From positions 35,026 to 99,025 of the forward strand of contig CABHOY010000044.1 in the NCBI GenBank assembly GCA_902168105.1: a stretch of 64,000 nt of DNA, given 5' to 3'. Position numbers and translations under genes: made by a program. This stretch comes from an uncultured Flavihumibacter sp. (lineage in GTDB: Bacteria > Bacteroidota > Bacteroidia > Chitinophagales > Chitinophagaceae). The notes under the pieces were generated by a model, which worked only from the letters and a program-made list of their open reading frames with translations, was not told where the DNA came from and made no database searches. How positions within the stretch are numbered: position 1 is the first letter of the stretch; each line of letters begins with the position of its first letter. Positions 42,400-51,456 of this stretch are shown one piece after another.

Positions 42400-44007
42400 A
42401 TGGAGCGCGGATTTAACACTGCCATATCAAACTCATTTTTTACAGAGTCGGGGATACTGCAACTGGATCTTCTGCAGTTGCTGCCAATGGCCGTCTGCAT
42501 ATATGACGCCGGTGGAAACATGACATTTTACAATGAAGCTGCTGTAAAATTATGGGGGAGAAGGCCTGTAATAAACAATGAGCAGACCAGTTACGAAGAT
42601 GCTTTCCCGTATTACACGACCGATGGGAATTATTTGTCGCTTAATGCGGCCACCCTGGTGGCGATGGCAAAGGACGGTATACGTTGCAATGATTGGCAGG
42701 TAGTGCTTGAGCGCCCTGACCATTCAAGGGTCTTTATTAAAGGAGATCTTATTGTCCTGAAGAATAAAGAAGGGAAGGTGACTGCTGTACTGCATTGTTT
42801 TCAGGAAGTACCGGACGTCTCGGCCTCATTGCAGGAAATCGACGAGCACATTTTACGTTATAAAAATTTGACCGATGAATTGAAGCGGAGTGAAGAGCGT
42901 TATCATAAAATGATCGAAGAGGTCGAAGATTATGCGATCCTGCTGATGGACCGGTCGGGCGTGATCCAGAACTGGAATAAAGGCGCTGAAAAGATCAAGG
43001 GCTATCATGAGTCAGAGATCGTCGGAAGGCACTTTAGCGTCTTTTATTTGCCGGAAGACAGGGAAAGGAATCTTCCTCAACGGTTGATCGCAGAAGCGAC
43101 ACGTACAGGCAAAGCAGTACAGGAAGGCTGGCGGATGAGAAAAAATGGTAGCCGGTTCTGGGGAAGTATTGTTATTACGGCTTTGCATGATACAGAACAT
43201 AATGTTATAGGCTTCTCCAAGGTAACACGTGACCTAACGGAAAAGAAGCTGGCGGAAGACAAGATCCGGCAGTACGCAAATGAACTGGAGTTTCAGAATA
43301 AAGAGCTGGAGCAATTTGCTTATGCCGCAGCCCATGATATGAAGGAGCCCCTTAGAAAAATTCAGTTTTACAATAGCTATATTTTCGATAATGCCGGCCA
43401 GCAACTGCCTGAGAAGTGTCTGGAATATTTAAACCGGTCTATCAATGCCGCTGCAAGAATGAAGGGATTGATAGACGATCTGCTAACATATTCACAGGCA
43501 TCTTCTTTTTCCCAGGAGATGATTGAGACAGACCTGAACGGAGTTATCAATGAGGTGATCGCATCACATCATGACACCATTGAAAAAAATAATGCGATTA
43601 TCGATGTCGGTGACCTTCCTACAATACGTGTTATCCCTTTTCAATTCAGTCAGCTGTTCGATAACCTGCTTGGGAATGCGTTAAAATACAGGCATCCGGA
43701 ACGGCAACCGCATATCGTTATCACTGCAGAAAGATCAGCAGAATTACCGGAAGGAAAAGTTACCGATCTCTCTGAGAGCTGTTACTATAAGTTCTCGGTG
43801 ATCGATAATGGCGTAGGCTTTGAACCGGACTATTCGGATAAGCTGTTTGAACTTTTTCAGCGGTTACATGTTCAGCCTGGCATCTCTGGCTCCGGAATAG
43901 GACTCGCTATCTGTAAAAAGATCGTCTTAAATCACCATGGCGTTATCAAAGCACACGGCAATCCCGGGCAGGGCGCCAGGTTTGATATTTACATTCCCTG
44001 TAATTAA
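42400..44007 (+). CDS. PAS-domain sensor histidine kinase
   Basis: 535 residues, soluble. Two PAS domains (about 20-130 and 165-290, the second with SGVIQNWNKGAEKIKGYHE) are followed by HisKA with His in YAAAHDMKEPLRKI near residue 314 and HATPase with NLLGNALKYR, DNGVGFEPD and GSGIGLAICKKI. The convergent response regulator gene ends 4 bp away and is the obvious partner. Confidence 0.88.
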   Translation: MERGFNTAISNSFFTESGILQLDLLQLLPMAVCIYDAGGNMTFYNEAAVKLWGRRPVINNEQTSYEDAFPYYTTDGNYLSLNAATLVAMAKDGIRCNDWQVVLERPDHSRVFIKGDLIVLKNKEGKVTAVLHCFQEVPDVSASLQEIDEHILRYKNLTDELKRSEERYHKMIEEVEDYAILLMDRSGVIQNWNKGAEKIKGYHESEIVGRHFSVFYLPEDRERNLPQRLIAEATRTGKAVQEGWRMRKNGSRFWGSIVITALHDTEHNVIGFSKVTRDLTEKKLAEDKIRQYANELEFQNKELEQFAYAAAHDMKEPLRKIQFYNSYIFDNAGQQLPEKCLEYLNRSINAAARMKGLIDDLLTYSQASSFSQEMIETDLNGVINEVIASHHDTIEKNNAIIDVGDLPTIRVIPFQFSQLFDNLLGNALKYRHPERQPHIVITAERSAELPEGKVTDLSESCYYKFSVIDNGVGFEPDYSDKLFELFQRLHVQPGISGSGIGLAICKKIVLNHHGVIKAHGNPGQGARFDIYIPCN

Positions 44008-44011
44008 AAGC

Positions 44012-44416
44012 TCAACTGTTGCTTACTTCCAGCATTTGCCTCGCAATGTTGTTTAGCTCCTCCGCTTTTGTGGGCTTTACGAAATATTGAATGGCTCCTT
44101 TTTCCATACAGCTTCTTACATGCTCTGCCTGGTTGGATGTGCTCCATACGACCTTAGGTATAGATTGCAGCCGGGGAATGTTCCGCAGCTGTTCAAGCAC
44201 CTCTATTGCATTAAAAATGGGCATTTTATAATCAAAAATAAGAAGCGCCGGTAAACACGAGTCCGGACAGCCGAGCAGATATTCAATAGCCTGTTGCCCG
44301 TCCATAACAGAATGAATGTCGGTGTTGGGATCTAACTTTGTAATGGCGTCTTTAAGAATTTCCTGGTCCTCAGGATCATCGTCTGCTAAAAAAATAATTT
44401 TAGCCTTGCTCTCCAT
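44012..44416 (-). CDS. Single-domain response regulator
   Basis: 134 residues, receiver only: ADDDPEDQE, phosphoacceptor Asp in LIFDYKMP, WSTS switch and FVKP Lys. It has no output domain, so it acts by protein contact or as a phosphorelay shuttle. It faces the PAS kinase gene tail to tail. Confidence 0.88.
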   Translation of the reverse strand: MESKAKIIFLADDDPEDQEILKDAITKLDPNTDIHSVMDGQQAIEYLLGCPDSCLPALLIFDYKMPIFNAIEVLEQLRNIPRLQSIPKVVWSTSNQAEHVRSCMEKGAIQYFVKPTKAEELNNIARQMLEVSNS

Positions 44417-44618
44417 ATCAGAATACGTTTAATAAAAACTTGTTCAATTCTCAATTTATGCATTCTTTTTAAGAAAAAGTTCTCCTAAATAGGGAATACA
44501 GCCAGGTAAATTTTTCCATCACGGGCGCTTTTGTCAATTGTTCGGGAGGTACCGTCATTCCTGGGCCAGAGGGAGGTATATAATTTTGTGTTTATCCTAA
44601 TATCAAAAAAGGAATACC

Positions 44619-45926
44619 ATGATAATGAATACCATACGCCTTGGCTGGATAGCTACAGCACTTTTGCCGCTCACTTTTATTGCCTGCAATAAAGACGATG
44701 ATAATAATCCTGGAGAAAACACCCAGAAAAGAACGATCACCATTGAAAACGTACTGAACTCCAGAAGTCTGGTGGAATCAGGTACTTACAAGGGAGAGGG
44801 AACCCCGCCGGTAATTCTGCCTGGTCAGTCCGTTAGTTTTCACTTCTCCGCTTCGGTGGGCCAAACGGTGACCTTTGCCTCCATGTACGGATGGTCCAAT
44901 GATCTTTTCTTCGCACCTGCAAACCCGGGTATAGCCCTGTATGACGAGAAAAAGGAGCCTATCGAGGGAGACGTATCTTCCCAGGTGAAACTCTGGGATA
45001 ATGGCACCAGGATGAACCAGAAACCCGGTGCTGCTGTTAGCCATCCAGGGGGGGCCGACACAAAGAATATCACCGAAGTAAATGGCGCCGATGCGCAGGG
45101 TAATACGTACCTGCCGGCATCCTCACTGGTAAAAGCTACGTTAAAGTATGACGGAGACTCCTACTTTACATTGACCCTGACCAACACTTCAGGCGGTACC
45201 GCCAATGAAACGCCGCTTAGTCCCGGAGTATGGGCTGTATCGTATATCGCGGGTGGTCAGTTGCTGAATGATGCACCGCTTTATAAAGCAGGTCAGGCTA
45301 CAGCGAACGGTTTGACTGCGCTGGCAGAATCCGGAGATAATTCACAGCTTTATGATCACGTAAAAGAAAATACAGGCATCTTCACGCCACTCTCGCCCGT
45401 CCTGGTAGTAGTGTACAACGGAGTTGATAATCCGATCTATAAAACAGGCGAAAATGATAAAGGGCAGGGTTTAAAAAACCTCGCGCAGCAGGGTGATGCC
45501 AGCATACTTGCTACGGCACTTGAAAAGTTAAATGGAGTAAAGAAAGTATATGTACTTCCCGCGCCTTCTTCAAAAGTATTATTGCCCGTTATAGGTAGCC
45601 AGGCAGGAGGCGTTGTTTCTCAGGAACTGGACGTAGTCAAAGGCGACCGCCTTGCAATCGCTACTATGTACGGTTTCTCAAACGACTGGTTCTTTGCATC
45701 GGCCGGTAATGGTGTAGACGCTACCCAAACCGGAGATATATCAACCAGTATTAAATTGTTTGATGATGGAACCGCCATCGACCAGTTCCCAGGTGCAGGT
45801 AACGCACAGTTTAACCTGGGTGGAAGCACGTCCGCAGAGAATAAACCGATCAGCGAGATATCTAATCCCAATGCCTTTACGACCCTTCCCGCTATTAATA
45901 ATATAGTGAAGGTTACCATTAAATGA
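44619..45926 (+). CDS. Lipoprotein with two spondin-domain repeats
   Basis: 435 residues with lipobox TFIAC and a D/N-rich linker. Two homologous spondin-N-like regions are visible: ASMYGWSNDLFFAP with LWDNGTRMNQKPGA, and ATMYGFSNDWFFAS with LFDDGTAIDQFPGA. Such domains occur in secreted Bacteroidota proteins of unknown, possibly adhesive role. It is surface-exposed or periplasmic by inference. Confidence 0.8.
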   Translation: MIMNTIRLGWIATALLPLTFIACNKDDDNNPGENTQKRTITIENVLNSRSLVESGTYKGEGTPPVILPGQSVSFHFSASVGQTVTFASMYGWSNDLFFAPANPGIALYDEKKEPIEGDVSSQVKLWDNGTRMNQKPGAAVSHPGGADTKNITEVNGADAQGNTYLPASSLVKATLKYDGDSYFTLTLTNTSGGTANETPLSPGVWAVSYIAGGQLLNDAPLYKAGQATANGLTALAESGDNSQLYDHVKENTGIFTPLSPVLVVVYNGVDNPIYKTGENDKGQGLKNLAQQGDASILATALEKLNGVKKVYVLPAPSSKVLLPVIGSQAGGVVSQELDVVKGDRLAIATMYGFSNDWFFASAGNGVDATQTGDISTSIKLFDDGTAIDQFPGAGNAQFNLGGSTSAENKPISEISNPNAFTTLPAINNIVKVTIK

Positions 45927-46080
45927 CCTATGCCATAGACGGGGGAGCCCTGTAAGGGGGCTTCCCTTCTTTTATAAAAATACCCCATAACGTACTTTCC
46001 GGGAAAAATCTGTATCTCTCCGGGAAGTCTGGACATTCCTGTTTCCTCTATATTGTGGCATCTTTAATCCAGTGATTTAA

Positions 46081-46968
46081 ATGCCACACAGCATGCAACT
46101 GGAATTTACTGATAAATCAACATTAGGTCGTTTCATGGTGAGAGTGAACGATCACTCTTTGAAAGGAGAGGGGACTATAAACGGTCAGAAGAGTACGATC
46201 AATACTTTCGTCATCAACAAGGGCTGTGAACAACAGGTCACAATAGATGAAATTGTTTATACAATGCCCACCCATTCAGTACTACCGCTGGTGGCCAATC
46301 AGCATTTTACTTTTGAAAAGCCGGAACTGCTACTGGCCTGGCAATTCAACAGGGAGTTTTATTGCATTATGGATCACGATGCGGAAGTGAGTTGTGTGGG
46401 ATTTATCTTTTACGGTATTAAGCATCCGATGTTCATTCCCCTTACCCCACAAGAGATGCAAAGCCTTACTAACATTGAGCAACTCTTCCTGGAAGACATG
46501 GAACTGAAAGATAGTATGCAAGGCGAAATGCTGCGCACATTGTTAAAGCGTGCCATTATTAATGTTACAAGGATCGCCAGGAAGCAAACAGCAGGTTATC
46601 AGCATTCTTCGGAAGATAAGATGGATATTGTCCGGCAGTTTAACCTGTTGCTGGAAATCAACTTCCGGAAAGAGCATGAGGTGATCTTTTATGCAGAGGC
46701 CATGAATAAATCCCCAAAGACGTTGACTAATCTTTTCAGGATCTGCAATTGTCCTTCGCCGTCAACACTGATACATAACAGGATCATATTGGAGGCTAAA
46801 AGGTATCTGTATTACACAGATAAATCTGCGAAGGAAATAGGCTACAGTCTCGGGTTTGAAAGCCCTGCTCATTTCAGTCGCTTCTTTAAGCTAAAGACAG
46901 GTTGTAAGGTGTCTATGTTCCGCAATCTGATTTGCGACGATAAAAATAAGGAAGGCCACCTGTTATGA
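46081..46968 (+). CDS. AraC-family transcriptional regulator
   Basis: 295 residues. An N-terminal cupin-like half is followed by a double helix-turn-helix (KSPKTLTNLFRICN and SAKEIGYSLGFESPAHFSRFFK). Its 3' end overlaps the convergent DUF5995 gene by 6 bp. Targets are unknown; the spondin lipoprotein gene just upstream is a candidate. Confidence 0.85.
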   Translation: MPHSMQLEFTDKSTLGRFMVRVNDHSLKGEGTINGQKSTINTFVINKGCEQQVTIDEIVYTMPTHSVLPLVANQHFTFEKPELLLAWQFNREFYCIMDHDAEVSCVGFIFYGIKHPMFIPLTPQEMQSLTNIEQLFLEDMELKDSMQGEMLRTLLKRAIINVTRIARKQTAGYQHSSEDKMDIVRQFNLLLEINFRKEHEVIFYAEAMNKSPKTLTNLFRICNCPSPSTLIHNRIILEAKRYLYYTDKSAKEIGYSLGFESPAHFSRFFKLKTGCKVSMFRNLICDDKNKEGHLL

Positions 46969-47757
46969 TGCCGGTATGGTTGCTACGCGTATAAATGTCT
47001 TCTTTGCTTTGTAAAGCGTTTGTATGATCTTCCGTGGATTTTTCCATTCAAACAGGTGAATGATCCAAACGGTAAACCTGATCAATTTCCCCGCAGGACG
47101 TAGTAATCCTTCCGCCAGTTTCCGGATACTGGTATCTCTTGCAGCTATGCAGTTAGTATATTCTGTACCCTTTTTGCCAAATAATTCTTCCGCAAAGTTC
47201 CAGGCCCCATCACGGGCATTACTGATACTGAACTGGATCAGGATAGACTGGTCATTATTAGCATTCAAACCTAAAAGTGACAGGAAAGGAGAAATGCGGT
47301 TGATCTCTGCAATAACTTCCCCGGTCAGGGAACCAATGATATTGTTTATAGCGTTGAAATCTTTACGGATAAGCTGAATGTCCTGGTCTCCGGCTGTTTC
47401 AACAGCGGCTATTCCCAGGTCAAGGTTGATATGGGCGTTCATACCAAGCAGGAGTTGCTGCAGCACCAGTACGGAAGACTTCTTTGAACCTTCAAAAGCA
47501 ATCTGCCAGGAGCCGGTAGGTAATTGGCCATTTTTGTATTGTGTTACAGCTTCGAGGTAGCGGTTTGCAAAAATGACATCAAGCTTTTCCATACGGGGAC
47601 CATCTTCGAACTCATTATTGAGAATACCGTCTCTGACCCTTGCGGTGACTTTGTAATAAAGTGCGGCGAAGTAGCCTATCCTGTTATCGGTGTTTGTTGC
47701 AGAACTGATAATATCTTCAAGTTGCTCAATGACTTCATTGATAGTACGGGCGACCAT
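46963..47757 (-). CDS. DUF5995 family protein
   Basis: 264 residues, all helical in character, with a conserved-looking YYKVTARVRDGI...NRYLEA region and LLLGMNAHINLDLGIA, which fit DUF5995. Soluble, no signal peptide, function unknown. Confidence 0.65.
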   Translation of the reverse strand: MVARTINEVIEQLEDIISSATNTDNRIGYFAALYYKVTARVRDGILNNEFEDGPRMEKLDVIFANRYLEAVTQYKNGQLPTGSWQIAFEGSKKSSVLVLQQLLLGMNAHINLDLGIAAVETAGDQDIQLIRKDFNAINNIIGSLTGEVIAEINRISPFLSLLGLNANNDQSILIQFSISNARDGAWNFAEELFGKKGTEYTNCIAARDTSIRKLAEGLLRPAGKLIRFTVWIIHLFEWKNPRKIIQTLYKAKKTFIRVATIPAS

Positions 47758-47814
47758 AATACGTTTTTTGGGGTTAGCTGGTATATGGTCATAAATGTAG
47801 AATAAATAATTGCA

Positions 47815-47860
47815 TAAGAAAAGGGTTAACCGGAAGGTAGAAACCTTCCTGGCGTAACCC
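47815..47860 (-). terminator. Terminator of the GH16 gene
   Basis: GGGTTA/TAACCC with inner GGAAGG/CCTTCC, followed on the minus strand by TTTTCTTAT. Confidence 0.7.
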
Positions 47861-47884
47861 TCTCCATTACAAAACTTAAAACAC

Positions 47885-48667
47885 TTACGCAGCCGTAAAT
47901 GTGAATGAGTGTATAATTATTTCAACTTCCTGCTGATTAGATGGTGCATTACCGTTAAACAGCCAGAGGTTCATGTGTACTGGTAAAGACAGTGTGCCTA
48001 CATTGTATCCGGCCGGCGTTGTCCATGGGAAGAAGGAATTCGCTTCATCCAGGTTGTGGCCGTGGTAGGCTTTGTAGGATACAGATGTACTGTTACGGGT
48101 AAATTTATAGGAACTATAAGTACCGTTCAGTGCCAGTTCATATGTCTGCGATACGTTGCCGGAGCCGGTAGCAGGGTACACAGTATAATTGAAATTATGC
48201 CATGCACTGTTTCCCCAGCGGGCAAACTCGATATCTATTTCATGATGTCCGTCGTCACCTGATTTATAATTAAACAGGCCGAGTACAATATTCCTGTCCA
48301 GCTTATCCACAGCGCCTTCTATCTTCCAAACGTAGGAACCGTATCCGAAGGTTTGTCTGGAAATTACTTCAGCACATAACCATCTGCCGGTAGCAGGATC
48401 TTTTCTGATCTTCAGATGCAGGTGACCTTCACTATCCACCCAAACGTTGCTTGAGCTCCAATAGTTTGGTCCGGGACCTGAAGAGCCCTGATCTCTTACG
48501 TCCCATGTATAACCACTGAAGCTGATGGTAGCAGCTGCAGCAGCAACCTTGCGGGCGCCGTCGTCGTTTGTTGAAGTTGGGTTAGGGGTAACAGTTGTTT
48601 TGGTAGCTTCTTTGCTGCAACTGGCGAAGAGAGCCATTGCTGCCATTAGAATTGTGAGTCTTTTCAT
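47885..48667 (-). CDS. Glycoside hydrolase family 16 lipoprotein
   Basis: The start MKRLTILMAAM (48667) gives a lipoprotein signal (LFASC). The GH16 active-site signature HEIDIEFARWG (ExDxE) lies near residue 155 in a concanavalin-type beta-sandwich. It should cleave beta-1,3 or beta-1,3-1,4 glucans, or galactans, outside the cytoplasm. No SusC/SusD pair or other glycan gene is near, so it is not part of a polysaccharide utilisation locus here. Confidence 0.88.
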   Translation of the reverse strand: MKRLTILMAAMALFASCSKEATKTTVTPNPTSTNDDGARKVAAAAATISFSGYTWDVRDQGSSGPGPNYWSSSNVWVDSEGHLHLKIRKDPATGRWLCAEVISRQTFGYGSYVWKIEGAVDKLDRNIVLGLFNYKSGDDGHHEIDIEFARWGNSAWHNFNYTVYPATGSGNVSQTYELALNGTYSSYKFTRNSTSVSYKAYHGHNLDEANSFFPWTTPAGYNVGTLSLPVHMNLWLFNGNAPSNQQEVEIIIHSFTFTAA

Positions 48668-48802
48668 AGAATAATGGTTTTTTGAAGGTGGAAATTTGAG
48701 TATTCCTGTATAATGACATTCGAAGAGGGGGGATACTTTGATATGGTAGTGGGATTTTTTCAGCAAAAATGAATGGGCTTCATTAACAACGGGTTACGGG
48801 GC

Positions 48803-48835
48803 AAAAAAAATCAGCGCGAAGATATTCGCGCTGAT
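48803..48835 (-). terminator. Terminator of the Rrf2 gene
   Basis: ATCAGCGCGAA and TTCGCGCTGAT are perfect 11-bp arms around 4 nt; on the minus strand a run of eight T follows. Confidence 0.88.
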
Positions 48836-48837
48836 CA

Positions 48838-49344
48838 TTAGTCTTTGGCTTTTAATTTCTGAAGATTGAACCAGTTATCTGCTTCTTTTGTGAACGTATC
48901 TGGAATAACCTTGGCGAGGGTTGAATGCAACCAGCGCAGGTCCTTGTTTTTCAGGTAGGCTTCCAGTCTCTGGTTCGCTTCCAGGAAAACTGCGTGTATC
49001 GTACACACGTCGTCTGTGTTTCTGCCGTTACCATTATAGAGGATACAGCCAGAGCTTACATCATGACATTCAAACAGGGAGACCCTGCCTTCTACTGCTA
49101 CGGCAATATCCCAGAAGGTGATCTCTGATGCGTCTTTTGCCAGTACATAACCACCTTTAACGCCCAGATTGGAGCGGACAAGTCCGCCTTTCTGCAATCG
49201 CGTGAAGACCTTTGCCAGATAACTCTCAGAGATATTCTGAAAGGTGGCCAGATCAGCAATTGTCATGATCCTGTCCTTCGGTGCGTCTATCATGTAATAC
49301 AACGAATGGATCGCGTATTCAACTCCTTTTCCCAGTAATGGCAT
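48838..49344 (-). CDS. Rrf2-family regulator with putative Fe-S cysteines
   Basis: 168 residues. A winged helix (ATFQNISESYLAKVFTRLQ, GGYVLAKD) is followed by three cysteines in the order C-x7-C-x13-C (CHDVSSGC, then DDVC), the place where IscR and NsrR bind an iron-sulfur cluster. It should sense redox state, NO or cluster status. It lies 31 bp downstream of the NDH-2-like gene on the same strand and probably autoregulates the pair. Confidence 0.85.
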   Translation of the reverse strand: MPLLGKGVEYAIHSLYYMIDAPKDRIMTIADLATFQNISESYLAKVFTRLQKGGLVRSNLGVKGGYVLAKDASEITFWDIAVAVEGRVSLFECHDVSSGCILYNGNGRNTDDVCTIHAVFLEANQRLEAYLKNKDLRWLHSTLAKVIPDTFTKEADNWFNLQKLKAKD

Positions 49345-49375
49345 ACAATATTAGATCTAGAAAGCCCCAAAGATA

Positions 49376-50563
49376 CTAAAAAGCAGGATCTGCCGGGGCG
49401 GCCGCGGCCACGTTCGCCTCAGGATCCGGAGACGGTACTACCCATACAGTATTGATCTCCATTTTAATCTTCTTGCCTGCGTCTTCTGTTACCTGCAGCT
49501 GTCTGTCCCATCCGCGTGTGAACATAGCGCGTTGCGGGCCCAGGTCGACACAGGTTACGTAAGTGGATTGTTTGTAAGGAAGTTTTTCTCCTCCGAAGAT
49601 GTCAACTACAGCATTGTGGCCTGACCACTTACCCTGGAACAGGGAGTACTGGCAGGACATTGTAGCATAGACGCCATCACTTGGTTTTGATAGTGCAGCG
49701 TCGCCTGTTACACTGATGTTGGCGTAGCTTGGCAGTTTGAAGTGCTCGTCTACTTCCAGTCTGTTCATGTTATCCTTGTTACCATTGAGGAATTTATTCA
49801 ATGGGCTGGCTTCAAGGCCTGCAGTCCAGATAACTGTTTTAGTTGCTATTTTCTCACCATTGGATAGATATGCGTAATCTTCATCAACCTTAACAGGTAA
49901 GGTGCCGGGCCTGAGTGATATATTGCTGTTCATCAGCACTTCGTTGATATATTCCCTGGCTTCATTTGAGTAACCAATTGCCAGTTCTGGCTGACGGTCT
50001 ATCAGTATTACCTGTAATTTTTCGGTGGAATATTTATCAGCGATTTCCTGCAGACCAGTTGCTGCTTCTAAGCCGGTCAATCCGCCTCCAACAACAACAA
50101 CAGTTTTTGCGCCTTCACCTTTAAAACCACCAGCTGCCAGTTGCGCGATATGTTTGTGCAGATTATCCGCACTTTCAAACTGGTCAACATTATGTATAAG
50201 ATGATTACCTGGAATTTCAGGCTGTTTTAACCTGCTGCCTGCTGCAACGATCAGGTAGTCGTAATGCATGGTTAAATCTTCAGCGTCTTTTTTTACCGCA
50301 ATGGTTTGCTCCTGTGGCTGGATGCCCGTTACCAGTCCGGTCACCAGGTTAATGCCCAGTGGCGTTAATAATGGCTGCAGATCAATGCGTACGGTGTCCA
50401 GGTTGGATTCATAGAGCCGTGGACGGTTTGTTAAATAGTTGTCCTTATTGATTACGGTGATCTTAAGATCATTGGCTTTGCCAAGTTCCCGACTTTGTCT
50501 AACTGCACTCATGGCACTCCAAAAACCGGCGAAACCTCCGCCTATAATAACTAAATGTTTCAT
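49376..50563 (-). CDS. FAD-dependent NADH dehydrogenase-like oxidoreductase (NDH-2 type)
   Basis: 395 residues. The FAD motif IIGGGFAGFWSA is at the N-terminus and a second dinucleotide motif VVGGGLTGLEAATG lies near residue 160. TGDAALSKP marks the FAD ribityl site. It resembles type II NADH:quinone oxidoreductases and related pyridine-nucleotide flavoproteins. Coupling with the Rrf2 gene suggests a role under redox or nitrosative stress. Confidence 0.85.
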   Translation of the reverse strand: MKHLVIIGGGFAGFWSAMSAVRQSRELGKANDLKITVINKDNYLTNRPRLYESNLDTVRIDLQPLLTPLGINLVTGLVTGIQPQEQTIAVKKDAEDLTMHYDYLIVAAGSRLKQPEIPGNHLIHNVDQFESADNLHKHIAQLAAGGFKGEGAKTVVVVGGGLTGLEAATGLQEIADKYSTEKLQVILIDRQPELAIGYSNEAREYINEVLMNSNISLRPGTLPVKVDEDYAYLSNGEKIATKTVIWTAGLEASPLNKFLNGNKDNMNRLEVDEHFKLPSYANISVTGDAALSKPSDGVYATMSCQYSLFQGKWSGHNAVVDIFGGEKLPYKQSTYVTCVDLGPQRAMFTRGWDRQLQVTEDAGKKIKMEINTVWVVPSPDPEANVAAAAPADPAF

Positions 50564-50768
50564 TAAAATAATCTGTTTCTGTTAATTGGATAATTCGGAT
50601 ACGACTTGTCGCAAATATACGATGCTTTCTGAGATCTCCGTCAAAACAGACGAAATAATTTTTGATAATCAGGTTGAAGAAGTGGTGGAAATTTATAAAA
50701 TAAGAATATCCCTCATGAATGAGTTTTCATGATAATCAGTTGTTTAGTAGATGATTGTGTGTGTTTTT

Positions 50769-51332
50769 TTAAATGTGTAGCCGGCTGAGTGTTTCTCTGG
50801 ACACACCAATATATGCGGCAATAAGCGCTTTAGGTACCCTCTGAAAAAGGGAGGGGTACTGTTCCAGTAATTGCTGGTACCTGGATTGGGCATCGTTGTT
50901 TAACAACGCCATCACCCTTTTTTGCATGCTAATGAATCCGTTGGTGATCTTTAACCTGCAAAAGCGCTCGAATTGATGCATCTCATTACATAATTGCAGT
51001 CTATCCGCGTATGACATGTATAGCAATTCCACGTCTTCGAGGCACTGAATGATAAAGGATGATTTACCACCTGTATGTAAGGCCTGATAGTCGGATACCC
51101 ACCAGTTCTCCATGGAGAACTGCAGGATGTGCTCCTTCCCGCTGTCGTCTATCATGAAAGTCTTTAACAGGCCTTTTAAAACGAAATATTCGTGGTTAAC
51201 AGTGTCGCCGGGTTGGAGAATGATAGAGTGCTTCTTGAATTTCTTAAGATGATAGCAGGTTGATAAACGCTCAAATTCAGCTTCGGTCAGTTCGACTAAT
51301 TCCTCAAAATGTTTTCTAAGCACTGGATGCAT
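50769..51332 (-). CDS. Crp/Fnr-family transcriptional regulator
   Basis: 187 residues. A barrel with KKHSIILQPGDTVNHEYFVLKG is followed by a shortened helix-turn-helix (ALIAAYIGVSRETLSRL). The C-terminus ends right after the recognition helix, as in many Bacteroidota members. A perfect CRP-consensus palindrome lies 41 bp upstream, before the divergent DJ-1-like gene, and is its probable site. Confidence 0.85.
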   Translation of the reverse strand: MHPVLRKHFEELVELTEAEFERLSTCYHLKKFKKHSIILQPGDTVNHEYFVLKGLLKTFMIDDSGKEHILQFSMENWWVSDYQALHTGGKSSFIIQCLEDVELLYMSYADRLQLCNEMHQFERFCRLKITNGFISMQKRVMALLNNDAQSRYQQLLEQYPSLFQRVPKALIAAYIGVSRETLSRLHI

Positions 51333-51372
51333 ACAGATATGTTCAATGATTCAAACTTAGTGAAAATTATCG

Positions 51373-51388
51373 TGTGATCTACATCACA
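51373..51388. promoter_or_regulatory. CRP-consensus palindrome
   Basis: TGTGATCTACATCACA: TGTGA-N6-TCACA exactly. It lies between the Crp/Fnr gene and the divergent DJ-1-like gene, 22 bp before the -33 element of the latter. Confidence 0.6.
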
Positions 51389-51409
51389 TCAAATGTGTGC
51401 GCTAGGTCC

Positions 51410-51441
51410 TTGTACCGGGGCCGTGTGCTGACTTAGCTTTG
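51410..51441 (+). promoter_or_regulatory. Promoter of the DJ-1-like gene
   Basis: TTG at 51410 and TAGCTTTG at 51434 are 21 bp apart, matching the Bacteroidota promoter consensus; the ATG follows 15 bp later. Confidence 0.65.
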
Positions 51442-51456
51442 TGAAAAATTAATTAT

